Part shown: positions 25,860 through 39,850 of the stretch, in pieces
Layout of the letters: each line of letters starts with the position of its first letter
Position numbering within the stretch: position 1 is the stretch's first letter
NCBI GenBank assembly: GCA_013400155.1
Contig: VXBM01000057.1
Location: 719,068-783,067, forward strand
Source: Helopsaltes ochotensis
Taxonomy: Eukaryota > Chordata > Aves > Passeriformes > Locustellidae
DNA length: 64,000 bases
Reading direction: 5' to 3'
Notes under the pieces: generated by a model
Seen by the model: the letters and a program-made list of their open reading frames with translations, nothing else
What the model was told of the DNA's origin: nothing
Databases searched by the model: none
Made by a program: the position numbers and the translations under genes

Positions 25860-26990
25860 GAGAGAGACTTGATCCAACTCTCCTCCGTGCTGGCACAGGA
25901 AACTCCGTTACTATTTCTGTGCCCATGTAACAGGCTTAGAGGTTCTAAACATTTCGTTCTTTTCACCTTTCCTCATCATAGGTCATTCCTTCTAATCCCT
26001 TTAGCATCTTTGTGGTCCTTCTCTGGATTTGTTCCAACTTCCCTGGGTCTCTGTTGCAGCAAGGTGCCCTGAACTGCACAAAGCAATGCTGCAGCACTAC
26101 AGGGAAGAGTCACTCTGGAAAGCACACAGCCAGGAAGACATATGGACCAACTGAGCAGTAGCTTTGCCAGACATCAGGTTGCACATCAGCTCACACAATT
26201 TGATAGCCTGTCTCATTGGGACCTCTCTGAACATAAGCTGCTTTTGCCACTGTGCTCTGCAAAACATGAAATTTGGAGATCCTCCTTGTTCCAAAGTAGA
26301 TCCATCTTTAAGCTACACAGTGCTAATTATTGCTTGTTTTACCAAAGCCTGTTCACAATGTTCATTTTTTCAGCCTAGCTCTTCTTTTTTCTACACTGAT
26401 TTATTTTTTTAGTATCTTTTGGTTCTGTCAACTGTAAATTTGAGAATGATTACTTTTACATTTCTTCCAGATCACTAATGAGTATTTACAGTCAAAGCAC
26501 TGTCCTTTTTGGACACCATCTTTGCAGAAGGATAAATAATATCTCTAACCCTTCTGTTGACACTCTGTCATTTAATCCATGATTCATTTCACAGGATTTG
26601 TATCAAAACCAATTTGATTTTATTTCCCTAATAAGATTTTGCACAGCTTTGTGTCAAAAGCTCATGCGTGGTCCAGAGTCAGTCTATTCACTGCATTCCT
26701 TTTGCCCACTAATTATCTAATTGCATCAAGAAAGGTTATTGTCTGCTGTACTCCTGTTTCATAAACCCACTGCTGTTTATCACTAACAGTGTTGTTAGCC
26801 TTTATGTGCTTGTAACTGCCCTCAGACAAGCGTGCTCTGACCTCAGTGATTCTGGATGTAAATACACAGGTTTAGACCAAGTCAAGACTGTGCTGTAGGT
26901 TTTTATCCATTAGTGTTCTCTCCTTTGGGCAGCAATGTTAGTTAATGTTACAAGTTTCCTCAACTCTTCTCCAGCCTTTCATCTTTTGCT
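25860..26990 (-). mobile_element. Old CR1-type LINE, reverse-transcriptase region relic
   Basis: Read on the plus strand it follows, in order, the reverse complement of the C-terminal part of ancient amniote CR1/L3-like ORF2. Landmarks are ATCTTTGTGGTCCTTCTCTG (26008-26027), CAGATCACTAATGAGTATTT (26469-26488), TGTGTCAAAAGCT and a CATAAACCCACTGCTG-like stretch. It is heavily diverged, with no long open frame. The boundaries are approximate because the ends fade into unique sequence. Recognition is from memory of the family; no alignment was run. Confidence 0.7.
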
Positions 26991-29900
26991 ATTTGTCTGC
27001 AATGGCTGGTATTAGCCATTAAAGGCTTATGAGTTTAATGATCTTTTGAGAACAGCAGCAATAAGGGAGGGAAAGACTGCTAGATAGGGAGGAACAGAAA
27101 GGGGCAGAAGACTAGAGTTACAAAATTAGGGCAGTAGTGCCCCGATTTTCATTCTTTTAAATATCAAGGATTACAAGTCTGGGATTGATGAAGGTAAGGC
27201 TATTTTATTGCACATCCTTCGGGGTTATTTTTGCTTGAAATAGTAATTTGTAGCTACAATCACCTCTTTACCCCACTTCTGGGTTTGGAAATTACAACAA
27301 TTCAGTAGTCTTTATGTGTGAGAAAAAAATGTCCACCACTCACACCTGCTTAGCAGGACAGCCATAACACCCAGCTTTGTAACAGAAGCTTACTTCTCCC
27401 CCTAACCCGAGGAACTTTTTATCAGCTAAAAGTATACACAATTCAGTAATTTAATACCATCTGAGCATTGAAATGCTCATGCAAATCTAATTATTTGACT
27501 TGTAAGTAGCACTAGCTATTCCAAAAAACTAGATCAAAAGAAGTTTAGTGACTGCTGAGCTTCCTTAGTGGCTGAAACCTATCCTCGAAATGCCAGGATA
27601 GATCAGTTCTATACTCAGTTTCCTGAAGAAAGGTAAAGAATGAGCACACATTCTGCCATGTAGTCCAATTCCTCCACCAGTGCTTTCTGATTTAGTCATA
27701 AAGTCACCAACTCAGCATATTGGAGATTTCCAACAGCAAAACTGAAATTATCATTAAAATGGTTACCAAAATACAGCTGTAGAACTAGTATCAGCTGATG
27801 GAAGGGAGACAAGAGAGAACACTCAGGCCCTCCTCAGGAAAAATCTTCCCTATTCTGGGCACAAACAGAAACGTAAATGTTGGGGCTTTCTTTTGGGTGT
27901 GGCTCTCACCTTGGATATGGATTCCAGACGGAATGAAATCTTGAAAACCCTGCAGGTAAGATTCCTGTACCGTTTGTAACTTCCAGGAGACATATGGCTG
28001 TACTTGTGGAACTGCACTTCAGTCCTGAAGTCCTCACAGTAGATTTAAGTTATACTGACAAAACCTGAGAAGTCTGCCAGTATAAAGCTGCTCACTTCAG
28101 GCACCAGCTTGTGGCAAAAGAACACTTTGGATTCCACAGAAATTTTTAAACCAGTCATGGAAGACAACAGTAGTTTTAATCAGGTGCAGGAACACCAATG
28201 ATAAGAGAGATAAAAACCTTCATTCTCTTCTCTGGTACAGACCTATTTCTGTTATCGGTATTTGTCAGTTCAGATGACACAAACTTGCGTTGCATGTGTA
28301 AATGGGATGTGCACATTGTGGGCAACATAGATTCTGTGTCTTTTGTGGGCCACTTGAGAGAGCTTTGCAATCCACAGTGGACTGACAAACAATGTAAGTC
28401 AGCTTCTCAAACACTGGCTGCAACTCCAACACGCCAAATTTTGTCAGGTGTTTTTTTTAGATACAGAAGACAGAAATAAATAATGTTTTCCAAGTGTCAG
28501 GCTAGATGTGACAGCTGCAATAACAGCAAGTGTAATTTTAGGTCACTTATGCAAAGAGTTAATGTCATAGAGCTGAGCCACACCTGTTGGTCGACCTGCT
28601 TTTACCACGGACAGCTCACAAACACGCTCCCACCCTTGCCTCACCAAGAACACCCACCAAAGTGCTAGGGAGGAGAGGGATCAGCACCCACACTGGTTTC
28701 TCACACTCTTTTACTCCATATGAACTTCAAATGAGAGAGCCATCATTTAGAGACTTTATCTATACTGACAGCTTTTCTCCATTCAACAGTCCAAGAATAA
28801 TGGTTATCTGCCAATGTGCCATTTTACTCCTGTACAGTGGATAACTGTGGGTAACTCAAGTCATATCAGGAATCTTTTCAGGGCTTATTCTATCATACAG
28901 GAACATTCTGTTCCTAGGACAAACTTAATTTCTCTCTGAGAACAGGCAAGAGCTTGGGTAGTACCAGCATGCTGGGCATGATTGTAAGCATAAACACACC
29001 AGTGCATAGGCTTTAGAGATTTTTGTTTCAATCACAGTATTTTGCATTGCTATAAGGGACAAGAGTCAGAACTCAGCTTGATTTAACTACTTTTTTCTGG
29101 AGTGCAGATCTGATTTCTAAGAGTTTTGCCATGTTTCCAAGTGATGGCTCCCTTTGGCTTGCATGGGTTATGCTCCTATTCTGTAGAGTGCGGCAAACTG
29201 CAGGCAGCCAATTTTCAAGGCATTTGTCCATAATATGCCCCCCCAATACTACATACTTGTCTTTGGACAAACTAGTGCTCACATTCTGGCTCTTACACAA
29301 ATAGTACTTGCTTGTCTAATGCCCAGTAGATATTTTATCCCTTTGACCCATTGCATAACCAGAGCCCAGTTACATATCAGAAGATCTTCTCTAGCCCAAG
29401 TTAGCTCATGCTGAAAAAAGCTGCCACAGCAAACTGTCTGGAGGCTGCTTAATAAATAAAAAAGGCTCTCATGGGCAGAAGACATTATGGATTTCCTACT
29501 AGCCTTCATCCCTCTCCTCATTACTGTAATTTCTCTTCACCCTTACAACAACAGTCTTGTTAGTAAATGGTAAAAAGTATTACACAAATGAAGTGACAAT
29601 TAATCTGGAGGTGTGACAGATATTATCAGTTTCACTCTCTTATTAACACACTGCCTTTTGAAGGTACCTTGCCCTCTGGTGTACTAAATAGCATTTCCTC
29701 CAGAGGGAATTGCTCTGGCACTTGAGCTAATGCCTCTAGCTTACACTTACTGTTGATTCCACAGCAGGACAAGGACAGGGTTGACTTGTCTATTTATGCA
29801 AGTTCTACCACCACCCTTTTCCCCCAAAGTTATCATTCTGTGTTTCATATTTCCACTTACCCCACTATTTCTACATGCACAGCAGTTCAACAATTTTCCC

Positions 29901-32395
29901 TGCAGACAGCAAAGCTGCAATTCAATCCCTGTTGAAATGCTCAGCTAGACCTTCATTTCTTCTTGAGTGTCTTTCTTTTTACACTGCCTATCTAGAGCAC
30001 TTATAATCTATATCTCTCTAAGCACCTTCAGTGTCCTTCGGACACTTGTGAATGAGACCCATATACAGGAGGCTCAGTAGAGCACATTTCAAACTCTTAT
30101 TCATCAGAATTTTGCTTCCACCTTCTCAGATGAGCAAGGAAAGGAGAACTTCTAGCACTACCATTCATAACACACTTACTTTTGCATCGCAGCCTGATCC
30201 AACATCTCATCTCTCAGAGACCTTTGACTCAGTATCCTCTCAGCATTTCTGAGAGAAAACTGCCACCAGTACAAATTCTTTAGACCGTACTTCCTTGCTT
30301 TTCAAGATATTCGTTGAAGACATCTCCCTTCAACCTTGCCTACAATTCATGGGGAACAGTGCCATGAAAAAAGAGAGACCCAGAGGTATTGCCTAATTTT
30401 TCTAAGGGTTTGAGGAAGGAGTTAGGATGGGAGATACATATCAAAGACACCACCCTAGAAACAACTGAGCAAAGAGACTTAGTCATGGACATTTCTTTAG
30501 GAATACTAGCTTACTGAAAAAGGACTTTGGGTTTCTTGAGACAAAATATGAGCTCGAATGTTATTCAACTTGGATGCATTTAGAAATTCTCTGGGTTTAA
30601 GCTGGTAATACTTTTTGGGAAGGTTTCTGTTTCTTACACTTCAACAACACAGTTGTAATAGTATTCTGTCTCCTTCTCCCACCCTGACCAAGACAATCCA
30701 GTCAGACTAGATAGATTTTGCCTAGATTCCACCTCAGATTTCTCTCAGAGAAATCTGTAACTAAGTGCCTCATCATTAGAACATTGCTCAAAACCTGACA
30801 GATCCTGAAAAACTGAAATTAGTTCCACATAAATTACAGCATGGGAAATAACAAAGGGCAATTAGTGCTTTATAACTTGATTTTTTTTTTAACCCTGACT
30901 CTCCAGAAAGCATTTCTAAGATGATACAGTAGCAAAGCAAGGTGACTGTGAATAACTGCAGACCTTTTCTGCTAATGAGTACCACAGGTGTAAGGAGAAG
31001 AGGTCACATATGGAAACAGTGGTTTCCTTCTGCACACCTTACACTGCTGTAACATACAGGATTATCTTCAGCTGCCTATTTAGAATAACCTTAAGGTTCA
31101 GTTTTGCTGAGTCTCTAAACTCCCACCTTTGGTAAGTATTTAGCAGATCTCTTAGCACACACTGCATATATTAAGTAGGCAGCTGTATCTGACCCAAATT
31201 CCAGCTCCTAACCTCCATAAGTTATTGTAAATCCGTTTCATTCATCCATCTTGCTGACTGTCCCCCCTTCCTTTGACTGACAAGCAGCTTCCCGTACACT
31301 CAAGTCTGACCCTACCTGAGGCCCCACAGTGTCCTGCATTCTTACTTGCCTGAACCAAGAGATGAGCTCAACAAACTGCCCATTAGACAGAAGCTGTATA
31401 GCAGAATAAACACATCATTTTCCTGGATACTCTACAAAACTTGCATGTTCCTTTCTCTAGATTTAAAAAAACCCCAACCAAACAAAAACCCCCTAAAAAT
31501 CTCATTTCAGCCAAAACAAATTCTGAAACAAAATACTTTTTAATTACTTTGATTTTCCTCACATATTGGCATCACTGTAGGAAAATTTAACTAAATGTGA
31601 TGACAAAATCCCCACAAAAATAATTCTTTTGTCATCGTGAATAGATTATTTTCTCATCCCATTAAGTTTTCACTTTTCTCTGTTACTGTTTCTGGATATG
31701 AAAGAAAGGAACGCAAGCTTGCAAGCTCTTTAACTTCAGTTTCTCTTCCATTCTTTAGCATCCCTGTGAATGGCTAAGCAGAAGCTAACATGCAGGCATA
31801 GCAAAGCAGACAGACAGGCAGTCAGACATCAGTAAAGAAGCTATACAGCTGCTTCTACACTTTCCTATAGTACCTTTCTGAGATAGCTTTAAATGCTACA
31901 TAGCTTCATTCTACAGGGTATCTGTGTATAGCAGGCATGCATAGAGTTATTGTGCAAATACAAAAAACTCTCTTCTCTCACATCTTTCCTCATCAATGTG
32001 CATGCACCTAGATACCATTCCAGCTTTGCTATAGAAGCCAAACTATGACTTCATACTTCCTGATCGTCACTGTGAGTGGTCAGATCTTTACAGCAAACAT
32101 GCTATAATGCAGTAAAGCAAAAACAATCAAAAAGCATTGCCTAACCGAGCTATATCATCTGCAGTCTGCACCTTGAGGCACACTCAAGGTGTCAATCAGA
32201 ACATGGGAGGAAGAAGACCTCACATGGTTTTACATATGTCTGCAATCTGTTCTATCCCATATTTAAGAACAGCTTGTTCTCCCTCCAGAGATCTGGAACC
32301 CTTTGCTGATGCAGCTAGGAGGAGGCCCACCCTCTTCAAAATAGGGACCCAAAAAGAAGCAAATTTCAGCAACTGACGGCCTGGTGTGACCCAAC

Positions 32396-32670
32396 TGAAA
32401 CCAGCCCATCCTGACGGCGGGCGTGTCCTCCCTGCTGTGCTTGTTCCCTTTGCCCTTGGAATGCTATCACTTGTTATCACGCTGACTTCTCCAGATGGGG
32501 CATTTTGGCTATTGATCTGATAAATAAACAGCCTGCTCGCTCGATCAAAATGTTATTTTGCATTTCAATTACTGTTCGCTAATGCAACCTTCATCCCGCC
32601 AAGAGTGCTGCTGGCAATGACACTCGACCTGGCACAGGCGTTTGCAAGCAAATTCGGCAGCACCCGCTGC
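32396..32670. promoter_or_regulatory. CpG-retaining block, candidate conserved enhancer
   Basis: About twelve CpGs in 275 bp, in a region otherwise nearly devoid of them. They are interleaved with TGATCTGATAAATAAACA (GATA/Fox-like), TTTTGCATTTCAATTACTG (POU/homeodomain-like) and TCGCTCGATCAAAAT. There is no reading frame or repeat. CpG retention outside an island is what purifying selection on a non-coding element would leave. Confidence 0.4.
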
Positions 32671-34224
32671 AAGCACCTAACGGGATTACCAACCTCCATT
32701 AGATGCACAGAGAGAGAAGACGATGGACAGACAGTAGTGGGCTGAAGGGGAACAGACGCTCAGAACAGAAGGTGTGAGCAACCTGGACAAGGGGTAGAGA
32801 GAGGCAACAAGACAGCTTTACCAGATGTTTTGACAGTGAGAGATCTTGAAAGCTAAAGATTTTCCGTCCAGTGAACAACCCCAACAGCTCATAGCAGATA
32901 GACGGGGCTCTCTGTGGGTGAGCCATGCAAGAGTTCAGAGCAATGGGAAATAGAAATCAATGTCTACTGACAAGCCAGCAGTGAGCACTGCAACCCATCA
33001 GGGCAAACAGGGTCAATCCTAAAGCAAGTTCTGAAGCCTACCTCCACCAGGGCTCGGCAGACCCTAGAGATGCACACAGCATTCTGTATCTAAACTTGCA
33101 GGGAGGAAACCCTCTTAACCCTTGCTGGATTCTTCTGGGAAATATGACTGCCTCTGGAGAATCTGGTGGTGATACATGAAGAAAGCGGCATCCAGAGGTG
33201 TTGCTAAAATCTCTGGTAGGTGTTGATCTCTATTAGTTCAGTGTAAATCTGTTTACATCAGGGAATCCTGTGCCAAATCCACAGACTGATTTCACTCAAA
33301 CCCTGTCTGCAATAAGAAACACAACACAAAATACTAAGTCAGTGAGCAGCCACTAGCAGTGAGGTCAGGCATGACCTCGTGGTTAGGAGACAGCTTCTAG
33401 TCCCAAACTCTTCTAGACACATGACATGCTTCACCAGGTGGCTGGTTTTGCACCAGGCTCCTGCATGATGCACAATGCACCTTATCCCTCTTTCTTCTTC
33501 CTACCTAAGCTCTTAAAGGAAACGTAACAAAGTGGCACAATCATTTACCATTGCATGCAAATAGTGGTCAGTGCTTTCACCACCCCATGCACAGATTGCC
33601 TGTCTGGATTTTGCTCCCAGCTGACAAGATAATGTAAGTCAAGTAAATGCATTTCTCTTAATTTCCAGAAAGCCTTTGTCAAAGATCTTTTCCCAGGCCT
33701 GGACAAATTTCTCCCATTTATAAACAGACAGCATTCAGACTGAAATTGCCAGTCATCCAGGAGTTAAAAATAAACAAACCCCGGTAACACCCTGAGATTA
33801 TATAAACAAAATGCTAAGTATAACACACTGAATGAGATCAATGTGATGCATAAAGACAGGATCTATAACTTCACACACTAACACTTCATCTGCTCTGTGT
33901 GCCCAGCCTTCCAGTTCCCTCTGCCCCTGGCGAACTAAGTCAGTGCCCCACACCCATCTCTCTCTAACCAGTCTATATTGTAGACCTTACCCTCCCAGAT
34001 CTGTCTCTGTGCCCAACCTTTCTCTGTGCCCACTCTTAGGAGCAGAGTTTTGGGAATCATTCCACATGTCGATTACCACTAGATAACCAGACCCCAAACA
34101 CAGCCCAAGGACCTACATACACATTTTGACTCATGTTTTGACTACTCACTGGATCTGTGTTTAGGATGTGGGGCAGTGAAGTACAGAGTACTTAGCCCTT
34201 AAAATGCAGCCAAAATGTCTCAAA

Positions 34225-34310
34225 GTCTAATTCCAGCCTCGACACTGATCTTCTTATAGACTTCACCAAGTCACTGCAGCTCTCCAGGACACTGCTTCCC
34301 CTAGCTGACA
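34225..34310 (-). mobile_element. Possible MIR-like fragment
   Basis: CACTGATCTTCTTATAGACT followed by TCACCAAGTCACTGCAGCTC (34263-34282) resembles the reverse complement of the MIR core around CTTGGGCAAGTCACTTAACC. Weak and short; it may be chance. Confidence 0.3.
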
Positions 34311-35212
34311 TAGCTAGGAAGGACCTCTCAGGAACACCTTGAGAGTCAAACAGCAACCATGAGTGAAAGAATAGAGCATGCAGATGAGTGTCATAACCAG
34401 AACGATGGACAGACAAATTCTATGCTCACATGATGTACTCTGCCCCACATTATCAGCAGAATTTAAACCTCTTTTTGCAGCACCACAGCTCTCCAGCTTG
34501 CTTGTGTAAGTAGTGTGAGCAGCTTGTGTTTTCCTGCATCCAAGCTAGCCAGAGGAAGAACACACCGGCTTTGCAAATCTGTTTCTATAATACACACCAA
34601 TTCTGACCTCCACCTACACCTCACTGTACTTTAAGCCCATGCCCCTGTGACCTAGTCTACACAATAACCTAATCTGTAATACTGCCTAATCCTATCCCCA
34701 TCTCCCCACATGGTATTTCACACACCAGCTGCCTCCTGATCATACCTCCATACAACCCATTTTTCTGTTCTCCTTTGAAATTATACTTCACTCCAAGTTT
34801 TTCATCAAAAATTCATTTTTGTTTAAAAATGTTATTTTGTTTCATTACAGAACTAAGTCAATTTTGGCAATGTTTTTACTGTAGAATTTCCAAAACAACT
34901 CTAAAAAAATACGAATTTTAACTCTGCTTTGCTCCCAGCACTTTGCTTAGCCTGTCATGTGTTGCCTTGTGTTGTTTGATGAACTAATCACACACTGTTT
35001 CAAGAACAAAATGAAAAAAAAAAACCTGGAACTTTCTTTGAAATAAATTTTACTGGAGTTTCTACTTTGCCTAAAATTTCAGGTTGCAGTCAGATTTATG
35101 ATGAAATAACACTGTCAAACAAGAAGTATTCTGTGAATCAAGATTCTAATTTCCATGTAGCTCCCTTCCCTGTTTTCCACACAGCCCTGTTTGTGCTTCA
35201 CTCAGTAGGTCC

Positions 35213-35372
35213 CTTTTCTCCACTTATACACATTTAGAAATATCTCTGTTCTAATGTGCACAGAAATATTTTGACATTTCATGCTATCTTCTTTTCTCCA
35301 CTTATACACATTTAGAAATATCTCTGTTCTAATGTGCACAGAAATATTTTGACATTTCATGCTATCTTCTTT
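35213..35372. repeat. Exact tandem duplication, 78 bp unit
   Basis: Copy 1 occupies 35213-35290 and copy 2 occupies 35291-35368, with four more matching bases. The two copies show no difference by eye. The unit starts CTTTTCTCCACTTATACACA and ends ATGCTATCTT. It is not a simple-sequence repeat and has no recognisable mobile-element signature. Perfect identity implies a very recent event or an assembly artefact. Confidence 0.95.
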
Positions 35373-38300
35373 AGCCAGGCAACACGGAGAGATTGATACT
35401 GGGAAGCAAACTTCATCTAAATCATCTGAAAAGGTGGAATTCTACTTAAAAGTTCTGGAAATTCAGGAGTACCATGGAATCTATACCATCAACTCATATA
35501 AAATGGTTATCCTGTATTACTCAGAGATTAACCATGTGTCAAGGAGCATCCTGCAGCCAAAAACCAATCCCTCTGATTTAAAAGCTGAGTGCTGGTGGAG
35601 AAACACAGTTCCACTTTTCCATCTGCTGCCATTTAAACTTTACCCCATTCCTTCTGCATCACAATGAAATCACTGCTGGCATGTGATCAGAAGCTCTGAA
35701 ACCCTGGCTGCCGATCAGTTTACAAAAATTGACCTGGACATTCTATCCACTTTAATGAGAGCCTGAATGAAACTTCTTTCTCATTCACTCACGGTAAGGA
35801 GTGCTACTTCTTAGCATCTCTGTGACCCATAAAAAATGCTTTATTTTACATCTCGCTGAGGAAAAAATGTTGGAATTGAGTATAAGTATCTTACCTGACA
35901 CCTAAACCTTACCCAGAATTTTCTAGCTACAGGGGAAATAAATCAGAAGTAGTTGTTACAGTATCCTGGCTCTTCATTTAAGCCTTGATTCAACTCCTAT
36001 TGAAATTGAATTGTGATTCCTATTGATCCAAACACAAACTGGACCTCAGGATTTGAAAAGTCATCTGAATGTCGAACACTGCAGCTATTCCATGACCTTT
36101 ACTGGATTTCTGGGACTTGTTTTCTAGTGTTTAACTACTCCAAACACACTTTTATTTCAAACATTCCTGGAAAGGAATGGAAGGCAAACTTTTCCCAGTA
36201 GAGGACTTCCTTAGAAATTCCCACTTACACTAACAAATACTCTTCTCCTGCCGGTCACACTGCACAGACTGATGGCCCCACATACACATTGCAAATCACA
36301 GGGTAGAGTGCATCATTCATACATTTCCATTTCCAGGTGACATTCATTGGCCTGAGCATCGCTTGGAAGTCATGTACTGCCAGCTCTAACAGGCTTCTCC
36401 ACTCTGTTCAGTTCACTCCAGAGAGGAAATTCAACAACAATAGGCTTCTTATAAACATCTCATATGGATTCTTTTATTTCCTTGGATTCATCCTAAGCAG
36501 ATAAATCAAAACTCTAAATGCCTCTGACAACTTCCCTTCTTGCAAAGAGGAGGCAAATTCTGTTCATGTTAAAGCAATCCTTTCATCTACCACTTTCCCA
36601 ACCTGGAAACAGCATTATTCTCAAACCAGAATGAATTTAAGGAACCCAAGATGCAAATCAAAACAGCCACAAGTAGCTAAACTGTCTCCCATGCTGTACC
36701 ACCACCTTCACAGAGAGAATGCCAGTCCACAGGGTTAATACCAATTACTCTGTAGAAAAATCACTGCTCTTCCTAGCTACACCTGAGTTGCCTGCTCTGA
36801 CTTTCTCAGGTACTGGCTGCAGTGCTGTTCACCCCTTGGCATTCACAGCATATGGTACAAAGCAGGCTGAATCAGCAAGGGAGCGACAGCGACTGGATTG
36901 CAGTGTTAGGAGAGGTTGTTCCTGACTGTGCACTAAGCTGGTGAAAACATGAACTTCAGTGTTAGTCTTCCTATTTTTTTGTGCATCATTTAGCTGAGGT
37001 GTTTAAGTTCTTGACAAATCTGCAAACACTTTAAAGTTCCTCTGTCCCTGCAGAACTGCTGGATAGGGTTTCAGGCCATGAATTGTTGGGAGAGTGACTT
37101 GTAATATGCTCCTTCAAAATTAAAAAAAAAAAATTAACTGTCAAATTTGGTATGGCAAAAACCTCACTTAACTACAAGGTGAGATCCCTACAAAGGCACT
37201 CATGGCCTGAAACCCTCCTGGAGGGATACACATCCAATCAGATAAGGAACCAGATTATAAGTAGGAAGTACATTTCCTGCAAACCTATAGTCTTTGATCA
37301 GTTTGGAGGACTAAAACAAAAATAGGAGTTGTTTAGTCCAGCTTCAACATTGAACAGAGGAAAACGTGTTTAACAAAAGCACTGGCTTGCAAACCAGGGC
37401 CATTATTAAGGGCCTGTAGTCTTCCACCGATCCACATAGATGAATTTTGGTCACACTTAGTTATAAAACATCAAGAAGGCACATTTTAAAAATGCCACTT
37501 TGCATTACAATCCCCTGCTTCATATTGTGCCTGGAGAAACCTGAGCTAAAGTAGCAGTAAAATAGGAAGAGGAGTTATGGATTCTGGTGTATCCCATCAG
37601 AGCAGTGTTTATTCTAATCAATCAACTGAAGAAAATAGTAGCTGAGAGTAATTATTAATAATCAAGTAAAATTGGATTATTTCTCTGCACTGCAGTGTCA
37701 TCTGGATGGGAAGGCTGCTATACAAATAAAGTTCATCAGAGCAAGCTACTGAAATAAAATTGCTGACCTTAGCAGTTCATCAAAGAAGGTGGAAAAAGGA
37801 ATCTCAACTATGCATATGGTAGACTACCTATAGAGCATGAAGACTAACTAAAATAATTACTTGAAGGTGGCCCAAGTAATTGTTATGGCTGAGCTCAGGC
37901 ATTGAATCAATCCAGCTGTATATCCCAATAAGAGCAGCAAGACCTACTGCCGAAGTCTTCAATTTCTGAGGCATCTGGTTTTGTGATTCCTCATTCCTGA
38001 AAGCAATCAGCTCCCTCTCCAAAAATGCACTTCTTGAGAGGAAGTGTCTCAAACCATCTCTGAATATGTTGTGTCCTCTGCGTAGCTGTGGTTGAGGCTG
38101 ATTTTATACTCAAGGAATACAATTGAACCATGTATCATAAAGGACCTCTCTACTGAACATTTTGCAACATACTGAAGTCAGGAGATCTGGTGTTACTCTG
38201 CCTAAACCAACCTTAACATGTCAGTATACAGAGAGGGTCACAAATACAAATGCTGAATTGTAACTACAAAATATGCACTTTTACTGCAAAACCAGTGGCC

Positions 38301-39589
38301 CAGAAAACTTCACTCACAAACACATAGGTGCAATTGTATTAGTCATTTGTGTCCAGGAATGCCCTGCCTATGCAATCAAATGGACATCTTGTAAATACTT
38401 TGCAAACACAATTAAAGAGCCTCCACTGAAAATATAAGGCAGACACTGTATCAATGGCCAGACAGGGTATAACCCAGTAAAGCTCCCTTGCAATAAATGG
38501 AATTGTACCAGTTAAAAAATTTAAGGCAGCAATTCCTAGAACACTATACTCCTGGCAAGAAGAAATAGTACCCAGTTGCAGGGGGAATACAATACTGCTA
38601 CCAAAGGCGACAGAACTTGGAGTTTTCTGACATCCGTGTGTGCAAGACTTCAGCCATAAAACCAAATTAACACAGCAAACATTTTGTGTTTAACAGCTTA
38701 CTAATTACATTTTCAAATTAAATATTTACTCCTATCTCGAGTATTCCTATTGCATCCAACAGAACCTAAGACAAGAGACTCCTCCATTTATTTTGGCAAT
38801 TTCTTAAATTAAAATAATTCTTTATTTTAAAAAGGTCATGGAGAATCTGGAGAGTTTCTTCCCCTCCCTGCCCCCCCTCCAACTGGTTGCTCCACAACCC
38901 CCACTACGTATCATACAGGAATATGGGATCTGAAGAATGAAGGTTAAATATAAAACTGTAAGTGAATGTACATACCTACTCCACTTACAATCCCCAGTGC
39001 TGGCTTTTACATATCAGCTGGAGCAAAACACCGCTTTCACTGTCCCACTGCAAAGACCAGCTGTGCTGGTCTTTTTATTTCTAACTTTTCCCCCCACCCC
39101 TATTTCAGGAAGTAAGGAGGAAGGAAGAAGATACATGTGGTTTCATATTTTACTTCGAGTTGGATCAGTCCTGAAAAGTTTTGATAGTGTGGATCATGTG
39201 CCAGAGCAAAAGCACACGATTGCTTCTGCGATGTTAGTGTCTGTTTTAAGCAGCAGCCCACAGAGCAGGATGAAGGAATGAGAAGAGGAAAAGACCGTTC
39301 TGGATAAAAAGCATGTCAAGTTCTACCTGTTTGCATGGGAAGAAGGGGTTAAGCCTGCTTTGAGGTTCACTTTGTTCTCCATGGCTAGTGCAAGGCCATC
39401 AATCAATCAATCTTCTCTCTTTCCTCCTTTTTTTTCCCTGGGACCCACTGTAGGAATATCATGCCCGGGATCTTGTTTAAATCCGCAATTCCTCTCTGTC
39501 AAGCCAATTCTTCCAATCCTCCCCCCAAAGCCCCCCTCAAGACACCCCCTCCTTCTCTCCCTGAAAAGGGGCCTTCTGAGCTTGTTTTG

Positions 39590-39850
39590 CTAATGTATTC
39601 TCAAACCAAATTAGGGGCTCTGACTCTCGGTGAAGTTCGTGAGTTAGTTGCCGCGATGCACTGAATTAAAGATACCATCTCGGACTCAAATCAGATTAGA
39701 GCCCACACACACACATGCAAAAGCCCACTTTCTAATCAATTTTATAAAGGGCCTTCAGCAGAGATACACTAATGGTATTGAGCTAAGATCTTTAAACTAA
39801 GTCTGCAAGAAGTCTGCGGAGATAAAACACACACTGTATTAAAGAGAAAG
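39590..39850. promoter_or_regulatory. Constrained-looking block, candidate enhancer
   Basis: Contains CTCGGTGAAGTTCGTGAG, TTGCCGCGATGCACTGAATT, CTAATCAATTTTAT and GCGGAGATAAAAC. It is high-complexity with several retained CpGs and homeodomain/GATA-like cores in otherwise CpG-poor surroundings. No gene or repeat recognised. Confidence 0.35.

Larger units (their letters stand above)
22503..35212 (-). other. ESRRB: ESRRB upstream intron/5' region, proximal part
   Basis: Non-coding DNA immediately 5' of the first firm coding exon, starting with its pyrimidine tract and acceptor. It holds two old CR1-type LINE fragments (23880-24460 and 25860-26990), an exact ERRE match (24720-24728), an A-rich AAAT tract (25358-25440), a CpG-retaining block (32396-32670) and a weak MIR-like fragment (34225-34310). 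Between 27.0 and 32.3 kb I see nothing nameable. Confidence 0.75.

Noticed and set aside
37766..37774. TGACCTTAG as another ERR site
   Set aside because: The reverse reads CTAAGGTCA, which lacks the T at the first position of TNAAGGTCA. Similar near matches at about 19195, 38833 and 59104 also fail.
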